A DNA stretch of 64,000 bases from the NCBI GenBank assembly GCA_035934995.1, contig DASYXI010000002.1, forward strand, positions 1 to 64,000. The letters are read 5' to 3'. Positions 1-9,000 of the stretch are shown here, piece after piece (within the stretch, counting starts at the first letter, position 1; each line of letters starts with the position of its first letter). Source of the stretch: REEB95 sp035934995. Lineage in GTDB: Bacteria > Pseudomonadota > Alphaproteobacteria > ATCC43930 > CGMCC-115725. A program made the translations under genes and the position numbers. The notes under the pieces are model-generated. The model had not been told where the DNA came from. It did not search any database and saw only the letters and a list, made by a program, of their open reading frames with translations.

Positions 1-633
1 TCGGACCGCGGCCTGGCAGGCGGATTCAACGCCACCATCCTGCGTGAGGCGCGCCGCACGCTGCGCGCGCTGCAACGCGACGGCAAGACGGTCAAAATCT
101 TCACCATCGGCCGCAAGGGGCGCGACGCGCTGCGGCGCGACAACGCCAAGCTGATCGTTGAAAGCCTGACCGAAATCGGCCGGCCGCGCCTGACTTTCGC
201 CAATGCCGAGGATATCGCCGGCCGCCTGGTCGAACGTTTCGAGGCCGGCGAGTTCGACACCTGCACCGTCGTCTTCAACCGCTTCAAGTCGGCGATCAGC
301 CAGATCGTCACCAAGCAGCAGTTGATTCCTTTTGCCGTTCCGGAGGCGAAGGAAAAGGACAAGGTCGATACCAAGGGCGCGATCTACACGTTCGAACCCG
401 AGGAAAGTGAGATCCTGACCGAACTTTTGCCGCGCAACCTCGCGGTCCAGATTTTCACCGCGCTGTTGGAGAATGCCGCGTCAGAGCAGGGTGCGCGCAT
501 GACCGCGATGGACAATGCGACGCGCAACGCCGGCGAAATGATCGACCGGCTCAACATCACCTACAACCGCTCGCGTCAGGCCGCCATCACCAAGGAACTG
601 ATCGAGATCATTTCGGGCGCCGAGGCGCTCTAG
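1..633 (+). CDS. atpG: ATP synthase F1 gamma subunit (5' truncated by the window)
   Basis: The reading frame is open from the first base and gives 210 residues ending in TAG. The gamma subunit is the central rotor shaft of F1 and couples c-ring rotation to catalysis in the beta subunits. The visible part starts at the conserved SDRGLAGGFN segment and ends with the typical C-terminal helix (MTAMDNATRNAGEMI, then NITYNRSRQAAITKELIEI). atpD follows after 10 bases and then atpC, the normal order of the alphaproteobacterial atpHAGDC operon. The start lies outside the window. Confidence 0.98.
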   Translation, partial: SDRGLAGGFNATILREARRTLRALQRDGKTVKIFTIGRKGRDALRRDNAKLIVESLTEIGRPRLTFANAEDIAGRLVERFEAGEFDTCTVVFNRFKSAISQIVTKQQLIPFAVPEAKEKDKVDTKGAIYTFEPEESEILTELLPRNLAVQIFTALLENAASEQGARMTAMDNATRNAGEMIDRLNITYNRSRQAAITKELIEIISGAEAL

Positions 634-643
634 GGGAAGCATC

Positions 644-2068
644 ATGGCCAAGAACAACACCGGCACCGTCGCGCAGGTCATCGGCGCCGTCGTCGACGTC
701 AAATTCGAGGGCGAGCTGCCGTTCATCCTCAACGCGCTCCATGTGCAGAATCAGGGCAAGACCCTGGTGCTCGAAGTCGCGCAGGAGCTCGGCGAGAACA
801 CGGTGCGCGCCGTCGCCATGGACACCACCGACGGCCTGGTGCGCGGCGCCGAGGTGATCGATACCGGCGGCCCGATCCGCGTGCCGGTCGGACCGGAAAC
901 GCTTGGCCGCATCCTCAACGTCATCGGCGAACCGGTCGACGAGCGCGGTCCGGTCAAAACCAAGACGACCTCGCCGATCCACAAGCCGGCGCCCGAGTTC
1001 ATCGATCAGTCGACCGAAGCCGAGATTCTGGTCACCGGCATCAAGGTGGTCGACCTGCTGGCGCCTTACGCGCGCGGCGGCAAGGTCGGCCTCTTCGGCG
1101 GTGCCGGCGTTGGCAAGACCGTCATCATCATGGAATTGATCAATAACATCGCCAAGGCGCACGGCGGCTATTCGGTCTTCGCCGGCGTCGGCGAACGCAC
1201 GCGCGAGGGCAACGATCTCTATCACGAGATGATGGAATCCAAGGTCATCATTCCCGACGGGCCGGGCTCCAAGGCGGCGTTGGTCTATGGCCAGATGAAC
1301 GAGCCGCCGGGCGCCCGCGCGCGCGTCGGCCTCACCGGCCTAACGCTGGCGGAGTATTTCCGCGACGAAGAGGGCCAGGACGTGCTGTTCTTCGTCGACA
1401 ACATCTTCCGCTTCACCCAGGCAGGTTCGGAAGTGTCGGCGCTCTTGGGCCGCATTCCATCGGCGGTCGGCTATCAGCCGACTCTCGCCACCGACATGGG
1501 CGCGCTGCAAGAGCGCATCACCACGACCAAGAAGGGCTCAATCACCTCGGTGCAGGCGATTTACGTGCCGGCGGACGACTTGACCGATCCGGCGCCGGCC
1601 ACCTCGTTCGCGCACCTCGACGCGACGACGGTGCTGTCGCGCCAGATCGCCGAGCTTGGCATCTATCCGGCGGTCGATCCCCTGGATTCCACGTCTCGGA
1701 TGTTGGACCCGCGCGTCGTCGGCGAGGAACACTACAAGGTCGCGCGCGACGTGCAGCGCGTGCTGCAAACCTACAAGTCGCTGCAGGACATCATCGCCAT
1801 TCTCGGCATGGACGAGCTGTCGGAGCAGGACCGGCTCACCGTCGCCCGGGCGCGCAAGATCCAGCGGTTCCTGTCACAGCCCTTCCACGTCGCCGAAGTC
1901 TTCACCGGCACGCCGGGCGTGTTCGTGAAGCTCGAGGACACGATCAAGGGCTTCAAGGGCATCGTTGCCGGCGAATACGACGATTTGCCGGAAAGCGCCT
2001 TCTACATGGTCGGTACCATCGACGAGGCGGTCGCCAAGGCCAAGAAGATGGCGGCGGAGGCGGCGTAA
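644..2068 (+). CDS. atpD: ATP synthase F1 beta subunit
   Basis: Catalytic subunit of F1, 474 residues, normal length. The Walker A loop GGAGVGKTV is near residue 153, the Walker B strand DVLFFVDNIFRF near 250, and the conserved ALLGRIPSAVGYQPTL segment follows. The ATG is preceded by GGGGAAGC. It lies between atpG and atpC with gaps of 10 and 6 bases, so the three genes are surely one transcript. Nothing unusual is seen. Confidence 0.99.
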   Translation: MAKNNTGTVAQVIGAVVDVKFEGELPFILNALHVQNQGKTLVLEVAQELGENTVRAVAMDTTDGLVRGAEVIDTGGPIRVPVGPETLGRILNVIGEPVDERGPVKTKTTSPIHKPAPEFIDQSTEAEILVTGIKVVDLLAPYARGGKVGLFGGAGVGKTVIIMELINNIAKAHGGYSVFAGVGERTREGNDLYHEMMESKVIIPDGPGSKAALVYGQMNEPPGARARVGLTGLTLAEYFRDEEGQDVLFFVDNIFRFTQAGSEVSALLGRIPSAVGYQPTLATDMGALQERITTTKKGSITSVQAIYVPADDLTDPAPATSFAHLDATTVLSRQIAELGIYPAVDPLDSTSRMLDPRVVGEEHYKVARDVQRVLQTYKSLQDIIAILGMDELSEQDRLTVARARKIQRFLSQPFHVAEVFTGTPGVFVKLEDTIKGFKGIVAGEYDDLPESAFYMVGTIDEAVAKAKKMAAEAA

Positions 2069-2074
2069 AGCGCA

Positions 2075-2533
2075 ATGGCCGACAAGGTCAAATTCGAGCT
2101 GGTCTCGCCCGAAAAGCTGCTGCTCTCGGAAGACGTCGCCATGGTCGTGGTGCCGGGTGGCGAGGGCGACTTCGGCGTGTTGCCGGGCCATTCGCTGCTC
2201 ATCTCGACCGTGCGACCGGGCATCATCGACGTCTATGCCGACGATCAGCGCAGCGTGTCGCAGCGGATTTTCGTCTCGGGCGGCTTTGCCGAAGTGACGG
2301 CCGAACGCTGCACCGTGCTCGCCGACGAGGCGTTGCCGGTCGGCGAGATCGATCGCGCCGCGACCGAAGCCGAGATCAAGGACGCGGAAAGCCGCCACGC
2401 CGGCCTCAAGGATCAGGTGGCGCGGGCGACCGGCGACGACAAGAGCGAGGCGCTGGCGCAACTGCGCGCCGCCGAGCGCCGTCTTGCCGCGGTCCAGGCC
2501 AAGCTCGACGCCTTGCGGGCGGCTGCGCACTGA
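2075..2533 (+). CDS. atpC: ATP synthase F1 epsilon subunit
   Basis: 152 residues. The N-terminal beta-sandwich carries the family signature VVPGGEGDFGVLPGHS near residues 25-40, and the C-terminal third (about 90-150) is an Ala/Glu/Arg-rich helical hairpin, the part that inhibits ATP hydrolysis in many bacteria. It is the last gene of the ATP synthase operon; the next gene is 70 bases on and unrelated. Confidence 0.96.
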   Translation: MADKVKFELVSPEKLLLSEDVAMVVVPGGEGDFGVLPGHSLLISTVRPGIIDVYADDQRSVSQRIFVSGGFAEVTAERCTVLADEALPVGEIDRAATEAEIKDAESRHAGLKDQVARATGDDKSEALAQLRAAERRLAAVQAKLDALRAAAH

Positions 2534-2602
2534 GTCTCCAGGGAGCGCCGAAATAGGCGCGCGCCGGCGACGACGTTATAATCTCGGGCGAGGAGCTTGC
2601 CC

Positions 2603-3403
2603 GTGAGTCATTGGACGCTGAACGATATTCCGTGGGACCGGTTCGATCCGGCGAAGGTCGAGCCGTCGATCCTGCGCCTTGCCAAGGCCGCAAGCCTCGT
2701 GGAGCAGAACGGCGCCGACTACACGCGCTATCTGTGCAACGTCTTTGCCGACGACGCCGAATTTCAGGATGCTGCCCGCATTTGGGGCTACGAAGAGGTC
2801 CAGCACGGCGTCGCGCTCGGCCGCTGGTCGACGCTCGCCGATCCGTCGTTTGACCACGTCGCCGCGTGCGCGCGCTTTTCCGCCGGATTCCGTGTCGATC
2901 TCGATGCCGAACGCTCGATTCGCGGCTCGCGCACCGGCGAGCTTGTCGCGCGCTGTATCGTCGAAACCGGCACCAGCAGCTATTACACGGCACTCGCCGA
3001 GGCGACGCAGGAGCCATTGCTACGCGCGATCTGTCACCGCGTCGCCGCCGACGAACTGCGGCACTACAAGCTGTTCTACACCCACATGAACCGCTATCTG
3101 GCGCGCGAGCGGTTGGGCCGCTGGCGCCGTCTGGGCGTCGCGCTCGGACGGGTTCGCGAGTCGGAGGACGATGAACTGTCCTACGCCTATTTCGTCGCCA
3201 ATGAAGCGCCCGGCGCGGCTTACGACCGAAGGCGCGCCCATCGCGCGTACCTTTCGGCGGCGGCGTGCATCTATCGGCCGCATCATGTCGAACGCGTGGT
3301 GGCGATGACCTTCAAAGCGATCGGCTTGAAGCCGCACGGCCGGCTCAATCTTCTGATGGCCGACATCGCGTGGCGGGCGTTGCGCCGCCGCGCCGCGGCC
3401 TAG
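2603..3403 (+). CDS. ferritin-like di-iron domain protein
   Basis: About 266 residues. Two helical-pair iron-ligand motifs are visible: YEEVQHG (ExxH type, near residue 60) and ADELRHYK (DExxH type, near 150), with a further acidic helix VETGTSSYYTALAE between. This pattern marks the ferritin-like/rubrerythrin superfamily, whose members are oxygenases, oxidases or iron-handling proteins. The substrate is not evident. I prefer GTG at 2603 because GAGGAG lies a proper distance upstream; TTG at 2597 is possible. The stop overlaps the stop of rppH on the other strand by a few bases. Confidence 0.8.
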   Translation: MSHWTLNDIPWDRFDPAKVEPSILRLAKAASLVEQNGADYTRYLCNVFADDAEFQDAARIWGYEEVQHGVALGRWSTLADPSFDHVAACARFSAGFRVDLDAERSIRGSRTGELVARCIVETGTSSYYTALAEATQEPLLRAICHRVAADELRHYKLFYTHMNRYLARERLGRWRRLGVALGRVRESEDDELSYAYFVANEAPGAAYDRRRAHRAYLSAAACIYRPHHVERVVAMTFKAIGLKPHGRLNLLMADIAWRALRRRAAA

Positions 3404-3879
3404 CCGCTCGCGAGGACCGGCGCGAATTCCTCGAGCAGCGCGCGATAGAGCGTTTGCTTGAAATCGATGGCGATGGCCGGCAATTCGTCCGGCGCGATCC
3501 ACTTCCAGGCGTCGAACTCGGGCATGTGGGCGTCGAGGCGAATATCGACGTCGGTGCCGGTGAAGCGCATCACGAACCATTTTTGCGTCTGGCCGGCATA
3601 GCGCCCGCCCCAGATCGACGGACGCAGCGCCGCCGGGAAGTCATAGCTGAGCCAATGCGCGCTTTCGGCGATGATCGTGGCCTTATCCGTGCCGACTTCT
3701 TCCTTGAGCTCGCGGTAGGCCGCGACGACGGGCGTCTCGGCGCCGTCGATGCCGCCTTGCGGCATCTGCCAGCCGTCACTGGTGCCCAGCCGGCGTCCGA
3801 CGAAGATCCGGCGTTCGTTGTCGATCAGCATGATGCCGACGCCGCGGCGATGGCCGGTGGGCGGCTTGGCGCTCCTCAT
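3400..3879 (-). CDS. rppH: RNA 5'-pyrophosphohydrolase (Nudix)
   Basis: 159 residues. It removes pyrophosphate from the 5' end of triphosphorylated mRNAs, which triggers RNase E dependent decay. The Nudix box is visible as GGIDGAETPVVAAYRELKEE (GX5EX7REUXEEXGU pattern), and WQMPQGGID just before it is typical of the RppH/IalA group. The open frame extends further upstream but that part is the antisense shadow of ctpA; the ATG at 3879 gives the standard N-terminus and lies 19 bases after the ctpA stop. Likely co-transcribed with ctpA and envC. Confidence 0.95.
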   Translation of the reverse strand: MRSAKPPTGHRRGVGIMLIDNERRIFVGRRLGTSDGWQMPQGGIDGAETPVVAAYRELKEEVGTDKATIIAESAHWLSYDFPAALRPSIWGGRYAGQTQKWFVMRFTGTDVDIRLDAHMPEFDAWKWIAPDELPAIAIDFKQTLYRALLEEFAPVLASG

Positions 3880-3898
3880 GCCGCGCGGCGCGCCGGCG

Positions 3899-5287
3899 TC
3901 AGTGCGCTGCCTTCGCCGGGGGCTTCGGTCCGAATAACGCCAGGCCGCGCAGCATGTCGACGGCGCGGGCAAGCTGATAGTCGTTGGCGCTACCGAAGGT
4001 TGCCGATTCGTCGCCGTCTTCGTCGGCTGGCGGCGTCGCGTTTTTATTCGGCGTTGTCGCTGGCGGCGTTGCGGCGGGCTTTGTCGCCGGGGGTTTCGCA
4101 GCCTCTTGATCGGTGTTTTTGAGCGCACCTTTGAGGTCGGCTTCGTGCAGCGCCGGGCCGGTCGCGATCTTCTCGATCTTGGCCGGCTCGACGACGATGT
4201 CGGGATCGATGCCGGTGGCCTGGATCGAGCGGCCGGACGGCGTGTAATAGCGCGCCGTCGTCAGCCGCATCGCACCGTGACCCGGCAGCTGGATGATGGT
4301 TTGGACCGAACCCTTGCCGAAGCTGCGCATGCCGAGCAGAACGGCGCGATGATGATCCTTGAGCGCACCGGCGACGATTTCCGACGCCGAAGCCGAGCCG
4401 CCATTGATTAACACCACCATCGGCAATCCCTTGCTGATGTCATTGCCGGGCTTGGCGTCGAACCGCTGGGCATCGTCGGGGTGCCGGCCGCGGGTCGACA
4501 CAATCTCGCCCTGCGGAATGAAGTCGTTGGCGACGGCAACTGCTTGGTCAAGCAGGCCACCGGGGTTGTTGCGCAGATCGAGCACGATGCCCGCGAGCTT
4601 GTTATGCGACTTGTCCATCAGCGATTTTATCGCTGCGTGCACGCCGCTGTCGGCCTGCTCGTTAAAGCTGCTGATGCGGATATAGCCGACATCGTTATCG
4701 ATGAGCTGCGAACGGACGGATTGAACCTTGATGACGGCGCGCTTGATCGCGACGGTGAAGGGCGGCTGCGCGCCGCGCCGGATGATCAGCTTGATCTCGC
4801 TGCCGATGGGACCGCGCATCTTTGTGACAGCGTCGTTGAGGCTCATGCCGGAAACCGGCTGGCCGTCGATGGCGACGATCAGATCGCCGGGCTTGAGGCC
4901 GGCCTTGGCCGCGGGTGTGCCGTCGATCGGCGACACGACCTTCACCAGACCATCTTCCATCGTCACCTCGATACCGAGGCCGCCGAATTCGCCCTGGACC
5001 TGCACCTGCATCTCGGTGAAGTCCTTGGCGTTCATGTAGCTCGAATGCGGGTCGAGCGACGACAACATGCCGTTGATCGCAGCCTCGATCAGCTGCTCGT
5101 CCGAGACCTTGTCGACATAGTCGGCGCGGACGCGCTCGAACACCTCGCCGAACAGATCGAGCTCGCGATAGGTGTCGGCATCGTGCTTCGGCGCAGGCGT
5201 CGGGGGCGCGTCAGCCGATTGCGCCGCCGGAGCCAGCAGCCAGACCAGGATCGCAGCCGAAACCGCTATATGACGAAAGCGCATCAT
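3899..5287 (-). CDS. ctpA: S41 family carboxy-terminal processing protease
   Basis: 462 residues, exported. A signal peptide (MRFRHIAVSAAILVWLLAPAA) is followed by an S41 N-terminal helical region, a PDZ domain around 95-180 (GLGIEVT through VAIDGQPV), and the protease core with the catalytic serine in GGSASASE and the catalytic lysine in SFGKGSVQ. The tail beyond residue 390 is Pro/Thr/Lys-rich and probably disordered. These proteases trim periplasmic proteins such as peptidoglycan hydrolases. The ATG overlaps the 3' end of the envC-like gene, which fits a functional pair in envelope remodelling. Confidence 0.96.
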   Translation of the reverse strand: MMRFRHIAVSAAILVWLLAPAAQSADAPPTPAPKHDADTYRELDLFGEVFERVRADYVDKVSDEQLIEAAINGMLSSLDPHSSYMNAKDFTEMQVQVQGEFGGLGIEVTMEDGLVKVVSPIDGTPAAKAGLKPGDLIVAIDGQPVSGMSLNDAVTKMRGPIGSEIKLIIRRGAQPPFTVAIKRAVIKVQSVRSQLIDNDVGYIRISSFNEQADSGVHAAIKSLMDKSHNKLAGIVLDLRNNPGGLLDQAVAVANDFIPQGEIVSTRGRHPDDAQRFDAKPGNDISKGLPMVVLINGGSASASEIVAGALKDHHRAVLLGMRSFGKGSVQTIIQLPGHGAMRLTTARYYTPSGRSIQATGIDPDIVVEPAKIEKIATGPALHEADLKGALKNTDQEAAKPPATKPAATPPATTPNKNATPPADEDGDESATFGSANDYQLARAVDMLRGLALFGPKPPAKAAH

Positions 5288-6546
5288 CCATTTACCTTTT
5301 CATCGTGGATCGCCAACCACGGCAATGGGTTGATCGATTGCCCGTTATCGCGAAGCTCGAGGTAGAGATGGGGTCGTGGACCCGTTTGCGGCATGACCCC
5401 TATCGGCTCGCCTGCTACGAGCCATTGCCCGACACTTTGCTCGATATGATCGAGCCCAGCCAGGACAGAATAATAGCCGCCGCCGTGATCGATGATCAAT
5501 ATTCGGCCATAGCCTTTGAATAGCCCGGCGTAAACCACCCGGCCGTCGAATGGGGCGACCACCTGCGCGCCGGGCCGTGTCTCGAAAGTCAGCCCCTTCG
5601 TGGTCATGCCGCCGGGTTGTGCTTCACCAAACCGTGAAATCAACAATCCGGTCGTCGGCACCGCCAAACGTCCTTTCGCTTGGGCGATCGGGCGGATGCC
5701 GGACGGTGCGCCTACCGGCGGGCGGGTCGGCGTTGCGGCAGTCACAGCCAGCGGCGCGGTCACACCGCCGGTCGTACGCGATGCGGCGCGTTGTTCGGCG
5801 GCACGGCGGCCGGCTTCGAGCCGCGCAATCAGGTCGCGCAGGCTGCCGGCCTTCGCCGCCAAGGCGGCTTGCTGACGGCTGTTCTGATCCAGCCCGGCCT
5901 GGGTTTGCTGCTGCAAGGTTTGCTTACGGGCAATGAGCGCGGCGATCTGCGCCTGGTCGCGCGCGAGGCTCTCGCCCTCGGTGCGATGCTCGGCCTCGGC
6001 AGCGACGATTTGCGCTCGGACCGTTTCCAACTGGGCGATGGCGGTGCCCAACGCCTGAGCGCGCGCCGCCAGCGGCGGCACGGCGCGGCCGAGCAGCAAG
6101 CCGCCGCGCACGGCATCGATCGGTGGCATCGGCGCCAATGCCAGCGCGGTCGGCGGGTCGCGCGCCAGTTGCACCAACGCCATCAGCACGTGGGCTTCGG
6201 CGCGTCGTTTGCCCTGAAGCTCGGCCGCCTCGGCCTGTTCTTTCGCGGTCAGGTCCGCCAGCCTGCGATCGAGCTTGTCGAGCGCCGCCTCGTGCTGCTG
6301 CGCGCCGGCTGCGGCGGTAACCGCGTTCTCGCGCAACGTTTGAATCTGGCCGGCGAGATCCTGCGCCTGTTTGGCGAGATTTTGCTGTTGCTGGCGTGTC
6401 TGTTCGAGCTGGCGCTCGACGTCGTTCAGTTTCTGCTGCGGCGAGGTTTGCGCGAAACCAGGCATGGCGGCGGCAAGCGCCGCCGCGAGCAGGGCGGCCG
6501 GAAGCGCCGCGCGCCTAGGCCGTGGCACGCGCGGCGGTGCGGGCAA
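5284..6546 (-). CDS. envC: EnvC-like murein hydrolase activator with degenerate LytM domain
   Basis: 420 residues. An N-terminal signal sequence ends near FAQ (residue 33), then a long coiled coil (about 35-245, many Gln/Ala/Leu heptads) and a C-terminal LytM/M23 domain (about 295-410). Active M23 enzymes bind zinc with HxxxD and HxH; here the first histidine is absent (TTKGLTFETRPG) and the last motif reads HLYLEL. That loss is typical of EnvC proteins, which activate cell-wall amidases at the division site instead of cutting themselves. The start overlaps the 3' end of gpmI by 32 bases. Confidence 0.9.
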   Translation of the reverse strand: MPAPPRVPRPRRAALPAALLAAALAAAMPGFAQTSPQQKLNDVERQLEQTRQQQQNLAKQAQDLAGQIQTLRENAVTAAAGAQQHEAALDKLDRRLADLTAKEQAEAAELQGKRRAEAHVLMALVQLARDPPTALALAPMPPIDAVRGGLLLGRAVPPLAARAQALGTAIAQLETVRAQIVAAEAEHRTEGESLARDQAQIAALIARKQTLQQQTQAGLDQNSRQQAALAAKAGSLRDLIARLEAGRRAAEQRAASRTTGGVTAPLAVTAATPTRPPVGAPSGIRPIAQAKGRLAVPTTGLLISRFGEAQPGGMTTKGLTFETRPGAQVVAPFDGRVVYAGLFKGYGRILIIDHGGGYYSVLAGLDHIEQSVGQWLVAGEPIGVMPQTGPRPHLYLELRDNGQSINPLPWLAIHDEKVNG

Positions 6547-8074
6547 GGTTCTGGCCCGTCATCGCCTGGGGTTGCGGCAAATGCAGCAACGACAGGATCG
6601 TCGGCGCGATGTCCGCCAGCTTGCCGTCGCGCAGCGCGGTGGTGCCTGACGGCGGGTTGACCAGCAGGAGCGGCACCGGATTGGTCGTGTGCGCCGTGTG
6701 CGGTTGCCCCGATTTCGGATCGCGCATCTGCTCGGCGTTGCCGTGGTCGGCGGTGATCAGCAGACAGCCGCCGGCGCGTTCGACCGCCGCCGCGACGCGG
6801 CCGAGACATTGATCGACGGCTTCGACCGCCTTGATCGCGGCAGCGATATCGCCGGTATGGCCGACCATGTCGGTATTGGCGTAATTGACGACGATCACGT
6901 CGAACGTGCCGGCGTCGATAGCCGCGACCAGCTTGTCGGTCACCTCGAAAGCCGACATCTCCGGCTTGAGGTCGTAGGTCGCGACTTTGGGCGATGGCAC
7001 TAGGATGCGGCTCTCGCCGGGAAATTCAATCTCGCGCCCGCCATTGAAGAAGAACGTCACGTGCGCGTATTTCTCGGTCTCGGCAATGCGCAGCTGCTTG
7101 AGCCCGGCCTGTGCCACCACCTCGCCAAGCGTGTTGCGCAACTCCTCGGGCGGGAAAACCACCTTCATCAACTTGTTGAGCTCGTCGGAATACTGCGTCA
7201 GGCCGAGTGCCGCGGCGAATTTCACCGTGCGCGCGCGCTTGAAGGCGTCGAACTCGGGATCGAGCAGCGCGAGCAGAATCTGCCGCACGCGGTCGGCGCG
7301 GAAATTGGCGCAGATCAGCCCGTCGCCATCCTTCATGCCGGCGTAATCGCCGACGACCGTCGGCGCGACGAATTCGTCGCCTTTGTCCTTGCGGTACGAT
7401 TGCTCGATCGCGGTCCGCGCGTCGGCGGCGTGCGTGCCATCGGCCGCGACCAGCGCACGATAGGCCTGCTCGACCCGGTCCCACCGCTTGTCGCGGTCCA
7501 TTGCGAAATAACGACCGGTGACGGTGACGATGCGGACGCGTTTTTGGTCCTTCAGCGCCCTCTCGAACGCGGCAACAAAGTCGACCGCGCTGCGCGGCGG
7601 CGTGTCGCGGCCGTCGAGAAAGGCGTGCACGTTCACGGTCAATTCTTGATCGGCCAGGAACTTCGCCAGCGCGACGATATGATCCTGGTGCGCGTGGACA
7701 CCGCCCGGTGATAGCAGGCCCATCAGGTGAACCGTGCCGCCGCTGCGTTTCATCGCGGCGACCAAGTCCTTGAGCGCCGCATTGCGCGTTAGCTCGCCGT
7801 GCTTAATTGCCTCGTCGATGCGCGGCAGGTCCTGCGTCACCACGCGGCCGGCGCCGATGTTGGTATGGCCGACTTCGGAATTGCCCATCTGATGCTGCGG
7901 CAATCCCACGAAACTCTCGCTGGCCTGCATGTGCGAATGCGGGAAACGCGCTATGAAGCGGTCCCAATTCGGCGTTTTTGCCTGCAGGATGGCGTTGTCG
8001 TCGCGCTGCGCGCGCTCGCCCCAGCCGTCGAGAATGCACAACACGACAGGGCGCGGCCGGTTCGGCGTGGACAT
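6515..8074 (-). CDS. gpmI: 2,3-bisphosphoglycerate-independent phosphoglycerate mutase
   Basis: 519 residues, normal for the Mn-dependent enzyme of glycolysis and gluconeogenesis. CILDGWGERAQRDDNAI at the N-terminus supplies the first metal ligand, the nucleophilic serine is in MGNSEVGHTNIGAGR, and TADHGNAEQM holds late metal ligands. The ATG at 8074 begins MSTPNRPRPVV; the longer open frame upstream lacks similarity. It heads the gpmI-envC-ctpA-rppH run, with short overlaps or gaps between members. Confidence 0.97.
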   Translation of the reverse strand: MSTPNRPRPVVLCILDGWGERAQRDDNAILQAKTPNWDRFIARFPHSHMQASESFVGLPQHQMGNSEVGHTNIGAGRVVTQDLPRIDEAIKHGELTRNAALKDLVAAMKRSGGTVHLMGLLSPGGVHAHQDHIVALAKFLADQELTVNVHAFLDGRDTPPRSAVDFVAAFERALKDQKRVRIVTVTGRYFAMDRDKRWDRVEQAYRALVAADGTHAADARTAIEQSYRKDKGDEFVAPTVVGDYAGMKDGDGLICANFRADRVRQILLALLDPEFDAFKRARTVKFAAALGLTQYSDELNKLMKVVFPPEELRNTLGEVVAQAGLKQLRIAETEKYAHVTFFFNGGREIEFPGESRILVPSPKVATYDLKPEMSAFEVTDKLVAAIDAGTFDVIVVNYANTDMVGHTGDIAAAIKAVEAVDQCLGRVAAAVERAGGCLLITADHGNAEQMRDPKSGQPHTAHTTNPVPLLLVNPPSGTTALRDGKLADIAPTILSLLHLPQPQAMTGQNLARTAARATA

Positions 8075-8121
8075 TCCGAATTTATAATGGAACGGCGCCA
8101 CGAACGGTAGGGTCCGGGCGC

Positions 8122-8580
8122 CTACGCGCGGTGATAAGGGTGGCCCGCGATCAGGGTTTCTGCACGGTAGAGTTGCTCCAACAGCATGCCTCGGGCGAGA
8201 AAATGCGGCCAAGTCGCGGGGCCGAGGGACAGCACGAACGCGGCTTGGCGGCGAACCGTGTCGGCGAGGCCGTCGGCGCCGCCGATGACAAAACCGAGAT
8301 CAGCGACGCCGGCGTCGCGCCAGCGGACGAGTCGTTTGGCGAAATCGGCGCTCGACAACGCCGTGCCGCGTTCGTCGAGCGCGACCACGGTCGCACCTTT
8401 GGGCAAGGCGTCGAACAGAAGCGCGGCTTCGCGCGTCTTGAGCTCTGCCGGCGGCAGCTTGCGGCGCTCTTCGACTTCGCGGATGGTCAGCGGCCAGCGC
8501 AGACGGCCAGCATAGTGCGTTGCGAGATCGCGGTGCGGACCGGGTTTGAGCTTGCCGACCGCGGCAATGACGATGCGCAT
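8122..8580 (-). CDS. rlmH: 23S rRNA (pseudouridine1915-N3)-methyltransferase
   Basis: 152 residues, the normal size of this SPOUT-fold methyltransferase, which methylates a pseudouridine of helix 69 in the 70S ribosome. The SAM-binding knot shows as FVIGGADGLAD followed by LSLGPATWPHFLARGMLLEQLYRA. It sits 15 bases after rsfS, the usual neighbour, so two ribosome-acting proteins are made together. Confidence 0.97.
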   Translation of the reverse strand: MRIVIAAVGKLKPGPHRDLATHYAGRLRWPLTIREVEERRKLPPAELKTREAALLFDALPKGATVVALDERGTALSSADFAKRLVRWRDAGVADLGFVIGGADGLADTVRRQAAFVLSLGPATWPHFLARGMLLEQLYRAETLIAGHPYHRA

Positions 8581-8595
8581 GGCGCGCGGCCGCGG

Positions 8596-9000
8596 TCAGG
8601 CGATCGATTCGTCGAGCGCGGCGAAGGCCTCGCCCCACATCTTCTCGAGATTGTAATGGGCGCGCTGCTCGGGCCGGAACAGATGGACAATGACGTCACC
8701 CGCGTCGACCAACACCCACTCGCCGCGCTGCAGGCCTTCGACCGACCGATGCCGATAGCCGGCGGTGCGCAAAACCTCGAGCACCCGCTCGGCCAGCGCC
8801 ACGATTTGGCGCTGCGAGTGTCCGCTGGCGATGACCATGTAATCGGCGAGGGTGGATTTGCTTTCGAGGTCGATGACGGCGATTTCTTCGGCTTTGCCGT
8901 CGTCCAGGGCGGTCTCGATCAGGCGCAACAAGGCGTCATGGCGAGCGGCACTACGCCGCCTTTTGACCTTCACGGATTTGCTACGCGGTATGGCGGTCAC
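8596..9000 (-). CDS. rsfS: ribosomal silencing factor RsfS
   Basis: 134 residues. RsfS binds L14 on the large subunit and blocks joining with the small subunit in starvation. Conserved parts are DYMVIASGHSQRQI and GEWVLVDAGDVIVHLF. I choose the GTG at 9000 because the longer frame upstream only mirrors nadD. The start lies inside the last 20 bases of nadD, so translation is probably coupled. Confidence 0.95.
   Translation of the reverse strand: MTAIPRSKSVKVKRRRSAARHDALLRLIETALDDGKAEEIAVIDLESKSTLADYMVIASGHSQRQIVALAERVLEVLRTAGYRHRSVEGLQRGEWVLVDAGDVIVHLFRPEQRAHYNLEKMWGEAFAALDESIA

Noticed and set aside
4106..7711. Long plus-strand frames opposite ctpA, envC and gpmI
   Set aside because: They are antisense shadows in GC-rich DNA; the minus-strand proteins carry intact family motifs.
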